DNA of 64,000 nucleotides from CAYNSB01 sp964399625 (GTDB lineage: Bacteria; Planctomycetota; Phycisphaerae; Phycisphaerales; UBA1924). Under the pieces are notes generated by a model. It was not told the DNA's origin and did not search any database. It worked only from the letters and a program-made list of their open reading frames with translations. Both the position numbers and the translations under genes were made by a program. Below, in pieces: positions 8,360 to 16,447 of the stretch; position 1 is the first letter of the stretch; each line of letters starts with the position of its first letter. The stretch is taken from contig CAYNSB010000011.1 in NCBI GenBank assembly GCA_964399625.1, forward strand, positions 17,053-81,052. Reading direction: 5' to 3'.

Positions 8360-9142
8360 TCACGCCGAGCGACGCGGCGACGCCGCCGATCGAGCAACAA
8401 AAGATCGACGCCGTGGACCTCGCGCCGTGCCTGGCGTGGCTCCGCGATCGGTGGTAGGCGCGGCGTAGATCGCGTGCGCCCGGACGAACCTCAGCACGCG
8501 CGGGGATAGCAGCGGGCGGGCCCGGGCGAAATCGCCCTCGGCGAGCGCGGCACGCACGTCCGTCGCGGCGTGCTCCATCAGCGCATGATCGTCGATCGCG
8601 CTGGACCACAGCGCGAGCTCCTCGCGCGTCCAGAAGCGGGGCGCGCGGAGCGACCTCAGGAGTCCCGCGGCGCTGCGGTGCGGCGGGCGGAGCATCACGA
8701 TCGGCTCGGCGCACTCCAGGATCCCGCGCGGGTCCTTCCATCGGTGGAACGCCGAGGCCTGATCGCTGCCGATGAGGAACCGCAGCGGAAGCCCGGGCGG
8801 GAGCGTCCGGCGCGCGCGGGCGAGGGTTTCGATCCAGTAGCTCGCGCGGGAGCGCCCCGCGCGATCGATCTCGTCCGTCCAGATCGCGCAGCGCGGCACG
8901 CCTCGCGTCGCCAGGCGCAGCATCTCGAGGCGTTCCGCGTCGCTGGCGCGGGGCGCCGCGTCCTTGTGCGGGCTGCGCGCCGCCGGCACGTACACCATCC
9001 ACCACCCGCGTCCGCCCAGGCGGTCGCGGACCGATCGCGCCAGCTCGATGTGGGCGCGATGCGGCGGGTCGAACGTGCCGCCAAAGAGCAGCACGCCGCG
9101 GACGCGCTCGCGGGGCACGGGCATCGGTGTGATCCGGGTCAT
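8360..9142 (-). CDS. nadD: Nicotinate-nucleotide adenylyltransferase
   Basis: Cytoplasmic enzyme that adenylates nicotinate mononucleotide in NAD synthesis. The nucleotidyltransferase signature GGTFDPPHRAH is at residues 21-31, followed by VPAARSPHK, FLIGSDQASAFHRW and the late AATDVR motif that corresponds to the (I/S)ST.(I/V)R signature. At 260 aa it is longer than the usual ~200 because of an Arg/Ala-rich tail of about 40 residues after the last conserved strand (FVRAHAIYA). It lies 28 bases downstream of the small membrane protein gene at 9171-9569 on the same strand, suggesting an operon. Confidence 0.9.
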   Translation of the reverse strand: MTRITPMPVPRERVRGVLLFGGTFDPPHRAHIELARSVRDRLGGRGWWMVYVPAARSPHKDAAPRASDAERLEMLRLATRGVPRCAIWTDEIDRAGRSRASYWIETLARARRTLPPGLPLRFLIGSDQASAFHRWKDPRGILECAEPIVMLRPPHRSAAGLLRSLRAPRFWTREELALWSSAIDDHALMEHAATDVRAALAEGDFARARPLLSPRVLRFVRAHAIYAAPTTDRGATPGTARGPRRRSFVARSAASPRRSA

Positions 9143-9170
9143 CGGTCGATCGTACCGCGACGAGAACGCG

Positions 9171-9569
9171 TCACGGCTCGGAGCGATGGTCCTCCGCGGT
9201 CATCAGCGCCGGGCCCGACTGGTTCGTGACCAGATCGCGCGGGTCCTGCCCGCCGAAGTACGACGAGGCCTCTTCGGCCGTCAGGTTCGAGGCGATCAGC
9301 GTGCCGGCGCGATCGCGGACCGTGTACCGCGTTCCCTGAGCGCCGGCCGACAGCTCGACCACGTAGGACGACCCGTGCAGCGTGCCCATGCTCCGCGCCA
9401 CGCGAGCGGGCGGCACGGGCTCGACCGAGGCGCTCGCGCTCGCGGGCGACACGCCGACAGACCCCGTGCCCCAGACGATCGATCGCAGCGCGGGCAGCAT
9501 CACGCACAGCGCGACGGCTGCGGCGACGTGGGCGGGCCGGATAGGCGATGGCGTGGTGGTGGTGGTCAT
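9171..9569 (-). CDS. Small secreted or membrane-anchored protein, unknown function
   Basis: 132 aa starting with a Thr-rich stretch at the ATG at 9569, then one hydrophobic segment (HVAAAVALCVMLPALRSI). The exported part carries MGTLHGSSYVVELSAG, YTVRDRAGTLIASNLT and YFGGQDPRDL. It is short and has no catalytic motif. It precedes nadD with a 28-base gap. No convincing Shine-Dalgarno is seen, so the start is provisional; the frame remains open upstream to 9629. Confidence 0.6.
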   Translation of the reverse strand: MTTTTTPSPIRPAHVAAAVALCVMLPALRSIVWGTGSVGVSPASASASVEPVPPARVARSMGTLHGSSYVVELSAGAQGTRYTVRDRAGTLIASNLTAEEASSYFGGQDPRDLVTNQSGPALMTAEDHRSEP

Positions 9570-9716
9570 GCCCAGAGCATCGGATTCGGGCCCCGGTTGT
9601 CCATGAGAACGTCCCGACCCCCGGCGCACGATGTGCGCTCTGCGCCGTTTGTGCGGGCGGGAATGACCCGCCGGCGCGCTACACTGTCGCCGCCGGCGCC
9701 GCGCGCGCCGGTCGCT

Positions 9717-9791
9717 GGCCCCGTCGTCTAGCCTGGTCTAGGACACGTCCCTTTCAAGGACGTAACACGGGTTCGAATCCCGTCGGGGTCA
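9717..9791 (+). tRNA. tRNA-Glu (UUC)
   Basis: Cloverleaf readable by eye: acceptor GGCCCCG pairs with CGGGGTC (one G-U), anticodon stem CGTCC/GGACG encloses loop CTTTCAA giving anticodon UUC, and T arm ACGGG-TTCGAAT-CCCGT. The discriminator is A at 9791; CCA is not encoded. The 3' end (9771-9793) is the attachment site of the integrative island and is kept intact by the insertion, so the tRNA should be functional. Confidence 0.95.
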
Positions 9792-11044
9792 TTGGTCATT
9801 TCTGCACCGAATGGCGTAGTGCTGCAAACCCCTGCACCGACGAGGGCTTGCGCATCGGGCCGCTCGTGCTGCTTCCGCTCCGTACCGCCCGATTCCGCCT
9901 CGTGCCGCGTCGGATTTCGCGTCGCTTTGGGCTCCTCCTCCCGAGCCGCGTGCTTGAAGTGCTCATCGCGGACCTGGAGGTAGTGGGCCTGCGCGACGGC
10001 GAGCGTGTTGCCCATCCACGCCGCGACCGTAGCCGCCGGGTAGCGCTCCGAGAGTTCAGTCTGCCTGCTGCTCCGCATGGAGTGGAATGGCTTGGGCCAA
10101 GGCTTCAGCCCAGCGCTGCGAATGATGCGGGCGAAGGCGATGCCCAGGTTCGGATGGTGGCGCAGCTCGCCGTAGATCACATACTCGGCCCCGTCCGGTG
10201 CTTCCTCGTGGCACTCTAGGAGCGCCCGCTGCACCTCCGGAAAGAGGGGCACGGGCCGGACGCCACGTCCCTCGCGCCCCTCGTTCTTGGGCTCGGGGAC
10301 CATGAGGCGCTGCTCGCGCCAGAGGACATCCTGCAGACGGAGCGCGAGCACCTCCGACGGGCACCTCAACCCGCCGAACCTGGAGAGCACCGCGACGGCG
10401 CGCCACTGCGCGTTCGGGCACGCCTCCAGGACCTTGGCGAAGTCCTCTCGCGACACGAAGTGCATACGGGACAGATTCGTCTGCGAGCCAGCGCGCACGC
10501 TGGCGAGCGGATTGTCGCCGGTCATCATGCCCCACCGCAGCGCCGACTTGAAGATCGAGCGGGCCGTCTTGATCCGCTTGCTGATCGTCGCTTCGGCGAG
10601 CCCGTCCTCCTTCATCGCGGCCCGCCACGCCTCGCCATCGAGGGACGTGATCGTGGACAACAGGCGATCGGTGCGGAAGTGCTCCTCAAGGGCAGCACGT
10701 GTCTGCAGCATGGTGGTCCGAGTGCCGGGCTTGACGGTCAGCAGCCCGAAATAGCGATCGAGCAACTGGCCGAGCGTCGATTGCGTCGTACTGCGGGACT
10801 CCACCAGTCCCACCCGGACGAGCCGTTCGTACATGGTCTCGGAAAGGTCGCGGAGCCACGCCGCGAGTTCGGCGGGGATTGGTGTGCCCATGATGCCCGA
10901 CGCCACCAGAGCCTCCACTCGGAGCTTGAAGGCTTCGGCGTGCTTGCGGTCCACGTCGCCCAGGCGGATCGTCTTGGACGTGCCGTCCAAGCCCTTGAAG
11001 CCGATGCGACGGTGCCCGTTCTTGTCGGTGATGAGGGAGGCCAT
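9728..11044 (-). CDS. int: Tyrosine recombinase / phage-type integrase (integrated-state C-terminus)
   Basis: 438-aa site-specific recombinase. A SAM-like core-binding domain covers residues about 90-180. Catalytic residues can be read as Arg227 (FGGLRCPSEV), His321 and Arg324 (FHSMRSS) and nucleophile Tyr355 (AQAHYLQV). The start at 11044 follows the XRE stop directly. Residues from Asn418 on are translated from the antisense strand of the tRNA-Glu gene (NDPDGIRTRV...). The att core lies in this stretch, so excision would replace the last 13 residues with a different tail stored at 29958-30180 and give a 498-aa protein. The short tail is a product of the integration, not the element's own sequence. 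Confidence 0.93.
   Translation of the reverse strand: MASLITDKNGHRRIGFKGLDGTSKTIRLGDVDRKHAEAFKLRVEALVASGIMGTPIPAELAAWLRDLSETMYERLVRVGLVESRSTTQSTLGQLLDRYFGLLTVKPGTRTTMLQTRAALEEHFRTDRLLSTITSLDGEAWRAAMKEDGLAEATISKRIKTARSIFKSALRWGMMTGDNPLASVRAGSQTNLSRMHFVSREDFAKVLEACPNAQWRAVAVLSRFGGLRCPSEVLALRLQDVLWREQRLMVPEPKNEGREGRGVRPVPLFPEVQRALLECHEEAPDGAEYVIYGELRHHPNLGIAFARIIRSAGLKPWPKPFHSMRSSRQTELSERYPAATVAAWMGNTLAVAQAHYLQVRDEHFKHAAREEEPKATRNPTRHEAESGGTERKQHERPDAQALVGAGVCSTTPFGAEMTNDPDGIRTRVTSLKGTCPRPG
9771..9793 (+). repeat. Left attachment site (att core) in tRNA-Glu
   Basis: A 23-base sequence beginning gttcgaatcc and ending ggggtcatt, exactly repeated at 30181-30203. It spans the T loop, 3' acceptor strand and the first bases after the tRNA. 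Bases on either side differ between the two copies, which defines the core. It also lies inside the 3' part of the integrase reading frame on the minus strand. Confidence 0.93.
9906..9925 (+). repeat. 20-base repeat, left island arm (possible integrase arm site)
   Basis: The sequence cgcgtcggatttcgcgtcgc occurs here and, identically and in the same orientation, at 30120-30139 near the other end. In the circular form the two copies would flank the attachment core as direct repeats, as arm-type integrase sites do. Both lie within integrase coding sequence. Confidence 0.55.
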
Positions 11045-11045
11045 G

Positions 11046-11255
11046 TCATCCTTCCTTTCGCGCGCGCGAGGCTTTGACGACGAGCGCGAGCCCGAGGTAC
11101 TCGGCGAGCTTGTCCACGTTCTCGCCCCGCAGGGGCTTGCCGCCCACGAATCGGGAGAGGGTGGATTGGGGAATGCCCGTCTCCTGACTCACGACGTATC
11201 GGGTCTTCCCACACCCGTCGAGCGCCCGGCGCAGCGTTTCCATGACCGTTGCCAT
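11046..11255 (-). CDS. XRE-family helix-turn-helix regulator
   Basis: 69-aa DNA-binding protein of the lambda-repressor-like XRE/HTH_3 family. It reads METLRRALDGCGKTRYVVSQ, then ETGIPQSTLSRFVGG and NVDKLAEYLGLALV. It ends one base before the integrase start, so the two form an operon and it may control integration. A promoter just upstream would make the ATG at 11255 nearly leaderless. An alternative in-frame ATG at 11438 overlaps the stop of the TOPRIM-ATPase gene as ATGA and would add 61 residues of no recognisable fold; I prefer the short form because that stretch looks like a promoter region. Confidence 0.78.
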   Translation of the reverse strand: MATVMETLRRALDGCGKTRYVVSQETGIPQSTLSRFVGGKPLRGENVDKLAEYLGLALVVKASRARKEG

Positions 11256-11261
11256 TCCCAC

Positions 11262-11290
11262 ACTGTACCGTGATACTTCGGACAATGCAA
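11262..11290 (-). promoter_or_regulatory. Predicted promoter for the XRE-integrase operon
   Basis: On the minus strand TTGCAT (11290-11285) and TACAGT (11267-11262) are separated by 17 bases. The ATG of the XRE gene is seven bases beyond the -10, so the transcript would start at or next to the start codon. Confidence 0.45.
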
Positions 11291-11434
11291 GCATTGGTTC
11301 GGAGAACGGAGCCGCGCTCTTCGCGACGACTCCGCCGACAGCACTCGTCCCAGGGTGGCATGGCGAGGGCCTTTCCCGCGGCTCAAGATCGGAGGGCTCG
11401 TGCGTTCGTGCGTTGGCCTGCTGCGCATCGGTGC

Positions 11435-13063
11435 TCATGCGGCCTGTCCGGCTTCGTCTTCAGCAGATTCGATTCGATCACTAAGAGATGGATCCGATCG
11501 AATCGAATCCGGGGCGCCCGCCGCACGATGGAAACGGTGGGGATCGTTCTTGCGCCCAGTCCCCGTCCGCGTCCATCGCCTCTGTTCAGCACCTCGGTTG
11601 AGGAGGGTCCGCAGCCTGGTGCCGCCAGGTGCCGAAGGGGTGGGCCACGCGCTCCTGATCTCGTCCAGAGTCCGGCCGGGCGGATCGGGCGACAAGAGCG
11701 TCCCGATGGTCTCCATCGCATCCCCCTCGTGGACACCGGCACGAGCGCCGAGCATCCGATACCCCTCGTCCGTCAGCTCGACCACCTGCTCGGGGGGCGT
11801 GTTCTCGAATCGGCCGTAGGCCTTGAGGACCCGGCGGCGATCCGACTCGCTCGACGCGTCGTGCCGACGCAACTCCAGGATCACGTCCACGAATCCGGTC
11901 AGCGCGCCCGATCCCCGGGTTGCCGTCGCCTCCTGGCCGTGGCCCTTGCGGGGGTGATGGACGAGGAGCACCGCGCCGCCAACGTCCGTGATTTGGCGGA
12001 GGGGCATGAGGGCACGGATCGTCTGGCTGGCGTCGTTCTCATCCTGCACGCACCAAGCCCCTGCGAGCGTGTCGAAGACAATCAGACCTGCACCCAAGCG
12101 CTTCACATCGGTCGCAATCGCATCCAGGAAGTCCTCCCACTGCCTCACGTTGGGGCGCACGAACGAGGGTCGCTTCACGAACAGGATTGACTCGTTCAGT
12201 CCGAGGGCCTCGCGCCGGGCCGCCCACAGCGAGCTACTTTCCTCGCTGATGTACAACGTCGGCGCGTCCAGACGTTCGTCGACCAGCCCGGTGCCCAAGT
12301 ACAGATCCCGCAGCAGATGGCTGACGAGCGTGGACTTGCCCGCCTTCCAAAGGCCCACGAGGAGCGTCACAGCGCCCCGGGCGAGGTATCCCTCCCACAA
12401 CCAATCGGGTTCCTGCGCAGGGCCGAGATCCCTGATCGACACAAGCTCGTACGGCTCGGATTCGATTCGAACGGGGTTACGTCTCAGTGATTGAAACGAA
12501 TCCTTGCCGGTCCAGGGGAAGGCCTCGCGCGCCAGACGCTCGAAGTCCGACCTGCCCGCACCCTCGATGATGGCCTGACGCGCGTCCTTGGCATCGCCCG
12601 GCGGCTTGATCAGGCGCACGCTGGAGCACGAGCCCATGAGCTCGGCGGCGATCTTCCCCGCTCCGTCGCGCCCGGAACTGTCGGCGTCGGACACGGTCAC
12701 TGCGTGTCTGTCCTTGAGCACCTGGGCGAGTATCGCGCCGCCGAAGCCGGCCATCGGCACGCCGACCGCGCAAAGCCCCAGACCCAGCAGGGCGGCCGTG
12801 TCGCTGGCTCCCTCACAGATGAAGATCGGATCCGCCGCGCTCGTCCCCGCGTACGCAGAAAGAGGCCATTCCATGATCAGACCGCGGTTACCTCCTTTCT
12901 CGAACCCCTTGGAACCGTCCGGGTAGCGGTGCGCGGTGCCGATGACCTCACCGACAGCGTTGCGCTCGGGAATGGCCCAACGCCCGCCGTCGGGCTTGGC
13001 AAGGCGGAGCCACGCCTGCTCGGGCACGCCGTCGGGAACGGGGAGGGCAGGGGACTCGCTCAT
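11435..13063 (-). CDS. TOPRIM plus RecA-like ATPase (RepA-type helicase/primase)
   Basis: 542-aa protein likely used for replication of the excised element. Residues about 78-165 form a TOPRIM domain (FICEGASDTAALLG with Glu84, then SDADSSGRDG with Asp126/Asp128). From residue 220 there is a RepA/DnaB-like RecA fold with Walker A GLWKAGKST at 237-245, LYISEES, LIVFDTLAGAW (Walker B) and LLVHHPRKG. The C-terminus is Arg-rich and probably unstructured. The ATG at 13063 overlaps the TGA of the upstream HTH gene (ATGA), showing translational coupling. Similar TOPRIM-ATPase genes next to an excisionase and integrase are usual in integrative elements. Confidence 0.85.
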   Translation of the reverse strand: MSESPALPVPDGVPEQAWLRLAKPDGGRWAIPERNAVGEVIGTAHRYPDGSKGFEKGGNRGLIMEWPLSAYAGTSAADPIFICEGASDTAALLGLGLCAVGVPMAGFGGAILAQVLKDRHAVTVSDADSSGRDGAGKIAAELMGSCSSVRLIKPPGDAKDARQAIIEGAGRSDFERLAREAFPWTGKDSFQSLRRNPVRIESEPYELVSIRDLGPAQEPDWLWEGYLARGAVTLLVGLWKAGKSTLVSHLLRDLYLGTGLVDERLDAPTLYISEESSSLWAARREALGLNESILFVKRPSFVRPNVRQWEDFLDAIATDVKRLGAGLIVFDTLAGAWCVQDENDASQTIRALMPLRQITDVGGAVLLVHHPRKGHGQEATATRGSGALTGFVDVILELRRHDASSESDRRRVLKAYGRFENTPPEQVVELTDEGYRMLGARAGVHEGDAMETIGTLLSPDPPGRTLDEIRSAWPTPSAPGGTRLRTLLNRGAEQRRWTRTGTGRKNDPHRFHRAAGAPDSIRSDPSLSDRIESAEDEAGQAA

Positions 13064-13275
13064 GGGAGGTGGCCCTCCTGCTTGGACTCGGCCGCCCGCG
13101 CGAGCCAAGCCTCCAGGCCCGCCCGAGGGATGAGCACGCGACGCCCGGCCCGCACAAACGGGATCTGCCCCGTGCGCAGGAGGTCGTGGAAGGAACGGAC
13201 CGAAAGGCCGACCTGTCGCGCCGCCTCAGCCTTACTGAATGCGAGACGATCGGGGTTAGGGGTGCTACCGGCCAT
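13060..13275 (-). CDS. HTH_17 (excisionase-like) DNA-binding protein
   Basis: 71-aa MerR/excisionase-type winged helix protein: LAFSKAEAARQVGLSVRSFH, LLRTGQIPFVRAGRRVLIPR, LEAWLARA. The ATG at 13275 overlaps the end of the preceding small HTH gene by 11 bases, and its stop overlaps the start of the TOPRIM-ATPase. Candidate recombination directionality factor for the island integrase. Confidence 0.82.
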   Translation of the reverse strand: MAGSTPNPDRLAFSKAEAARQVGLSVRSFHDLLRTGQIPFVRAGRRVLIPRAGLEAWLARAAESKQEGHLP

Positions 13276-13462
13276 CGCGCACCCCCTCCCCGCGCGCCCG
13301 TGCGGCAAGTGCCCGCTGCACCGCTTGCACGTCAAAGAGCAGTCGTCTCCCCACTCGAAGGTGCGGAATGCGTCCCTGAAGGGCCTCGGCCTTCAGCCAA
13401 CGCACGGGCAGTTTGAGGATGGCCGACAGGTCGGCGATGCCGACGGGCGATTCGTGTTTCAT
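13265..13462 (-). CDS. Small helix-turn-helix protein, HTH_17-like
   Basis: 65 aa from the ATG at 13462. It reads VGIADLSAILKLPVRWLKAE, ALQGRIPHLRVGRRLLFDV and VQRALAARA, the excisionase-type wHTH layout (helix, turn, recognition helix, IPxxRxGRRxxF wing). First gene of the leftward integration cassette. Its neighbour 13060-13275 has the same fold, so either could be the excisionase while the other controls the operon. Confidence 0.78.
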   Translation of the reverse strand: MKHESPVGIADLSAILKLPVRWLKAEALQGRIPHLRVGRRLLFDVQAVQRALAARARGEGVRDGR

Positions 13463-13501
13463 AGCCCAATAGCATCGCTCGCCCCTCGTGCGCCAACTGT
13501 G

Positions 13502-15214
13502 TTACGAAGTGGGACGCATCGGTGATTCTGGAGAAAACATCGCAAAGACACCCTTCGAGACCGGTCGAATGACCGTGCCCCAAAGTGGATGGCCACGAAA
13601 GACGTGTGCGAGGCGAAAGTCGTTGGACTCAGACGAGCACTTCTCTCCGATCGTCTTCTCGCTCAATCCGCAGCCATTTCGTCGCCCGCCTCTTTCCCAG
13701 GACGCCCAGAGCGCACGCATGGACTCGGCCTGATTCCCCTTCGTCAGGTCGTACTTGGTCCCGAACCACACGATCCAGGCAAAGTCCTCGGCGTGGGAAC
13801 ATTCGACGAGCGTTTGCTGCTTTCCCCCGTGCCCGCCTGTGGGCGAGGTACCACCCAAGTCCTCCGACTCCAGTCGCCCCGCCAGTCGTTCGCTGCGATC
13901 GAGCAGAACTTGCCAGTCAAAGTCTGAGCATTGAGTCGAGAGGCGGGGCTTCGTTCTGAACCACTCGAACGCGCCGGCTGCGATGAGCCTCGCGCCCAAC
14001 TCGCGCTCTTCGCCGGATGCCATTTCATCTTGCGCGCGCACGAACGCATGATGGACCTCTTCATCCCAGGCTACGACGCGAGGCTTTACAACGTCAAAAA
14101 AAGAGAATAGCACTTGTGCGCGCGCTGATCGTGCAAACGCTAGAGCAGCATACGGCGGACAGCCTGCCTGACCGCACCACTCAAAGGGCGGTTCGCTGCG
14201 ATACGCCTCCATAACCCGACTCCAAAGCCCATTTTCCATCGCACGGAAGTGCATTGAGAGGGCACGCACAACGAGGGTGTCCAGCCGCACGAGTTGGCGT
14301 AGCCACTGCTCTAGCGCGTAAACGATCGCGTCTCCCGCGGATGAATGCAGCCGCATTTTCGCCAACTCGATGGCCGCTGGAAGGTGTCTAGCTGCGTGAG
14401 CCGCGTTGACCGAAGCAAACACGAGAAGGCGAGCCTGAGACTTGCCCGCGAACAGTTTCTCTTGATCGCTTACCACCGCCTTGCGCAGTTCTTCAATCTG
14501 AACACACAGCGATTGTGGACCCAGTCGGTCGTAGCACTGGACAACCTCGTCGAGATTCCACGTCCATGCATTCACGGCCACCCCCTGTTGGGTCCCTCCG
14601 CCATCTTCCTCGACCGCAGTCTGCCCCGTCGCGGGGTCCACCGGAATTGGCGCGAGGTCGTTTGATTGCCTGCCCTGGGATACAAGGACCGCGGACTTCA
14701 CCGCCTCGATGCATTCACTGATGGGTGCCGTCGCGGCCCGGAGCGCTGCAGGCACTCCGGCGTGGACCATCGGCAAGGCCGACGGACTGATATCGCGCGC
14801 ACGACCATGAACGAGAGCAGTTTGGAGCACCCTCAAGCTCGTGATGGTTCGAGTGCTCCACCGCTGATCGACCGACTGCGACGCGCTGTCCATCGCCGGG
14901 GCAGCATCCGCTATCGCTTGGCATGCCGCATTCACCGACGCACGAAGCGCGAGAGTACGTTTGACTGCGACGCGAACGAACGGGAGCCTGCTCTTGGGCA
15001 CGTGATCCTGCCAGCGCGCGTCGGCCAGCGCGAGCCCTTCCACGCCCTGCGTGCCGACATAGAAGCCGGACGGATCAAGCTTGCCGTCCGTCTCCGGACA
15101 CACCTCTTCAAGTCGCTCTACCGCTTCGGCCGCCCTTTCCGTCGCGAAGCAGACGTTGAAGAGAGCGTCGCGTACTTGGATCAATTGGCTCGCGGAAGTT
15201 GGCATCGTCGCCAT
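13502..15214 (-). CDS. Unknown 570-aa island protein
   Basis: 570 aa, soluble, no signal peptide and no recognised catalytic motif. The N-terminal 60 residues are helical (ALFNVCFATERAAEAVERLE). The middle has helical stretches such as LEQWLRQLVRLDTLVVRALS and MENGLWSRVMEAYR. The last ~80 residues (FAWIVWFGTKYDLTKGNQAE, MRALWASWERGG, GEKCSSESNDFRLAHVFRGH, PLWGTVI) look like a small winged-helix-like module that I have seen appended to other planctomycete island proteins. It lies upstream of the integration cassette on the same strand. Function unknown; role in element maintenance or defence is a guess. Confidence 0.65.
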   Translation of the reverse strand: MATMPTSASQLIQVRDALFNVCFATERAAEAVERLEEVCPETDGKLDPSGFYVGTQGVEGLALADARWQDHVPKSRLPFVRVAVKRTLALRASVNAACQAIADAAPAMDSASQSVDQRWSTRTITSLRVLQTALVHGRARDISPSALPMVHAGVPAALRAATAPISECIEAVKSAVLVSQGRQSNDLAPIPVDPATGQTAVEEDGGGTQQGVAVNAWTWNLDEVVQCYDRLGPQSLCVQIEELRKAVVSDQEKLFAGKSQARLLVFASVNAAHAARHLPAAIELAKMRLHSSAGDAIVYALEQWLRQLVRLDTLVVRALSMHFRAMENGLWSRVMEAYRSEPPFEWCGQAGCPPYAALAFARSARAQVLFSFFDVVKPRVVAWDEEVHHAFVRAQDEMASGEERELGARLIAAGAFEWFRTKPRLSTQCSDFDWQVLLDRSERLAGRLESEDLGGTSPTGGHGGKQQTLVECSHAEDFAWIVWFGTKYDLTKGNQAESMRALWASWERGGRRNGCGLSEKTIGEKCSSESNDFRLAHVFRGHPLWGTVIRPVSKGVFAMFSPESPMRPTS

Positions 15215-15520
15215 AAATCGCCATCCATGTCGGGGCCGGACGGAGCGGCGCTAGGGAGGCGCTTCCAACATCCGAACCGGCCTGAGTGCTGCGGACCGTG
15301 TTGCTTACCTTTTGTTCTGACGAGTCTTGGGGGTCCGGCTCGATCATCCAACTCGTGATCCCGACATGAAGGCGGCGAATTGCGAATCGCGGGCCGTACG
15401 CCTGGCAAGCCTCATATCACTGCCCCCGACGCATGTTTGAGGTTGCCGGAGGCGTCACGATGATGGCGGTGGTCATTGCTAAAGTGTCGATCCCGTGAGA
15501 CTCGCTGACGAACTGATCGG
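15215..15520. other. Region without a supported gene
   Basis: About 300 bases of lower-GC sequence between the unknown 570-aa gene and the DUF499 remnant. No open frame with protein-like sequence. It should contain the promoter of the 570-aa gene. No terminator hairpin or strong promoter was recognised. Confidence 0.4.
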
Positions 15521-16396
15521 CTATTCCTCCGACACCGAATCATCCAACCCAAGCTCCTTGAGCGCCGCACGGGTCACCCCGAACACAGCCACTTCGCCCG
15601 AACGGATCTCGACCCGTGAGGGGTCGAGCGTCAGCTTGGCCAATCGAGGCGGCTCGACGAGCTTCTGAGCGTCCTCCGCCTTGAGGATGCAGACATCCTC
15701 GCTGACCTCAACATCCTGCTCCGACAGGCTCTCGCCGGGCCGCTTCAGCAGATTCAGGGCGCCGCCAGACTTCCGCCTTGCGTACCCGAGGTCTCCCTTG
15801 GACACGCCATCTGCGATGGTCCGCTTGATCGAGTCCGGATTCGAGAGCCGAGGGAGCGTCGGCGAGGCAAAGAAGGCGTCTCGAACGTCCTTCGTCGCCC
15901 ACTCGGTAAACGCCGGCGGCCAATAGCGGACGAGCTTGCTCGGTCCCACGCCGTCTGACACCTCGTCGAGCTTGAGCAGTTCTCGCATGACGAGATCGGC
16001 GATGCGACCACCCTCAATCGAACTCGATGTAATTTGACCCAGATCGATGACCTTGGACTTGTTGTCCTTGCCAAGAAGCATGACGTTGCGGTAGCTGCGG
16101 AAGAGAGCCTCCTTGAGGTCTCGGGCAGACTTCTTGACGTTCGACTCCAGCGCCTTCACCTGATCGTCGAGCCGCTTCTTCGCCTCGTCGTCGGCGTCAA
16201 TGTCTTCCCAAGCGAGCAGATTTCCCATTGACCAAGTCCAATCGAGCAACGAAGCCTCGAATCGAGATTCAGTCACCACCGACGGGCAGTTCACGGTGTG
16301 TTCGTCACTGCACGACTTTCCGCAGCGCTTCGATCGCCGACCTTCTTCAGCGGTTCGCGGTCCGTTCGCACACCAGAATTCACGAAAGCTATGCAA
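15521..16396 (-). pseudogene. C-terminal remnant of a DUF499 ATPase (defence-associated)
   Basis: The frame from about 16260 down to the stop at 15521 (roughly 245 codons) matches the end of the large DUF499 family: GNLLAWEDIDADDEAKK, then ALFRSYRNVMLLG, VIDLGQITSSS, LVRYWPPAFTEWATKDVRDA, FFASPTLPRLSNPDSIK and DGVSKGDLGYAR. Full-length members are about 1000 aa with an N-terminal ATPase and usually sit with DUF1156 methyltransferases in modification-dependent defence loci. Here the ATPase part is missing and residues before about 46 of the open frame (rich in Cys and Arg) are unrelated. No partner methyltransferase is nearby. So this is a decayed defence gene unless the fragment has its own role. 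Confidence 0.75.
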
Positions 16397-16447
16397 CCAC
16401 TCAATCCGAATCTCGGTATGCTTGTTCGAGCATCAAGGGGCCAACGC

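Noticed and set aside
8211..9005. Alternative minus-strand frame over nadD
   Set aside because: Lacks the GGTFDPPH motif and a ribosome site; the nadD frame at 8360-9142 explains the region.
9728..9766. Integrase residues 426-438 as the native C-terminus
   Set aside because: These codons are antisense tRNA-Glu sequence belonging to the chromosome, not the element.
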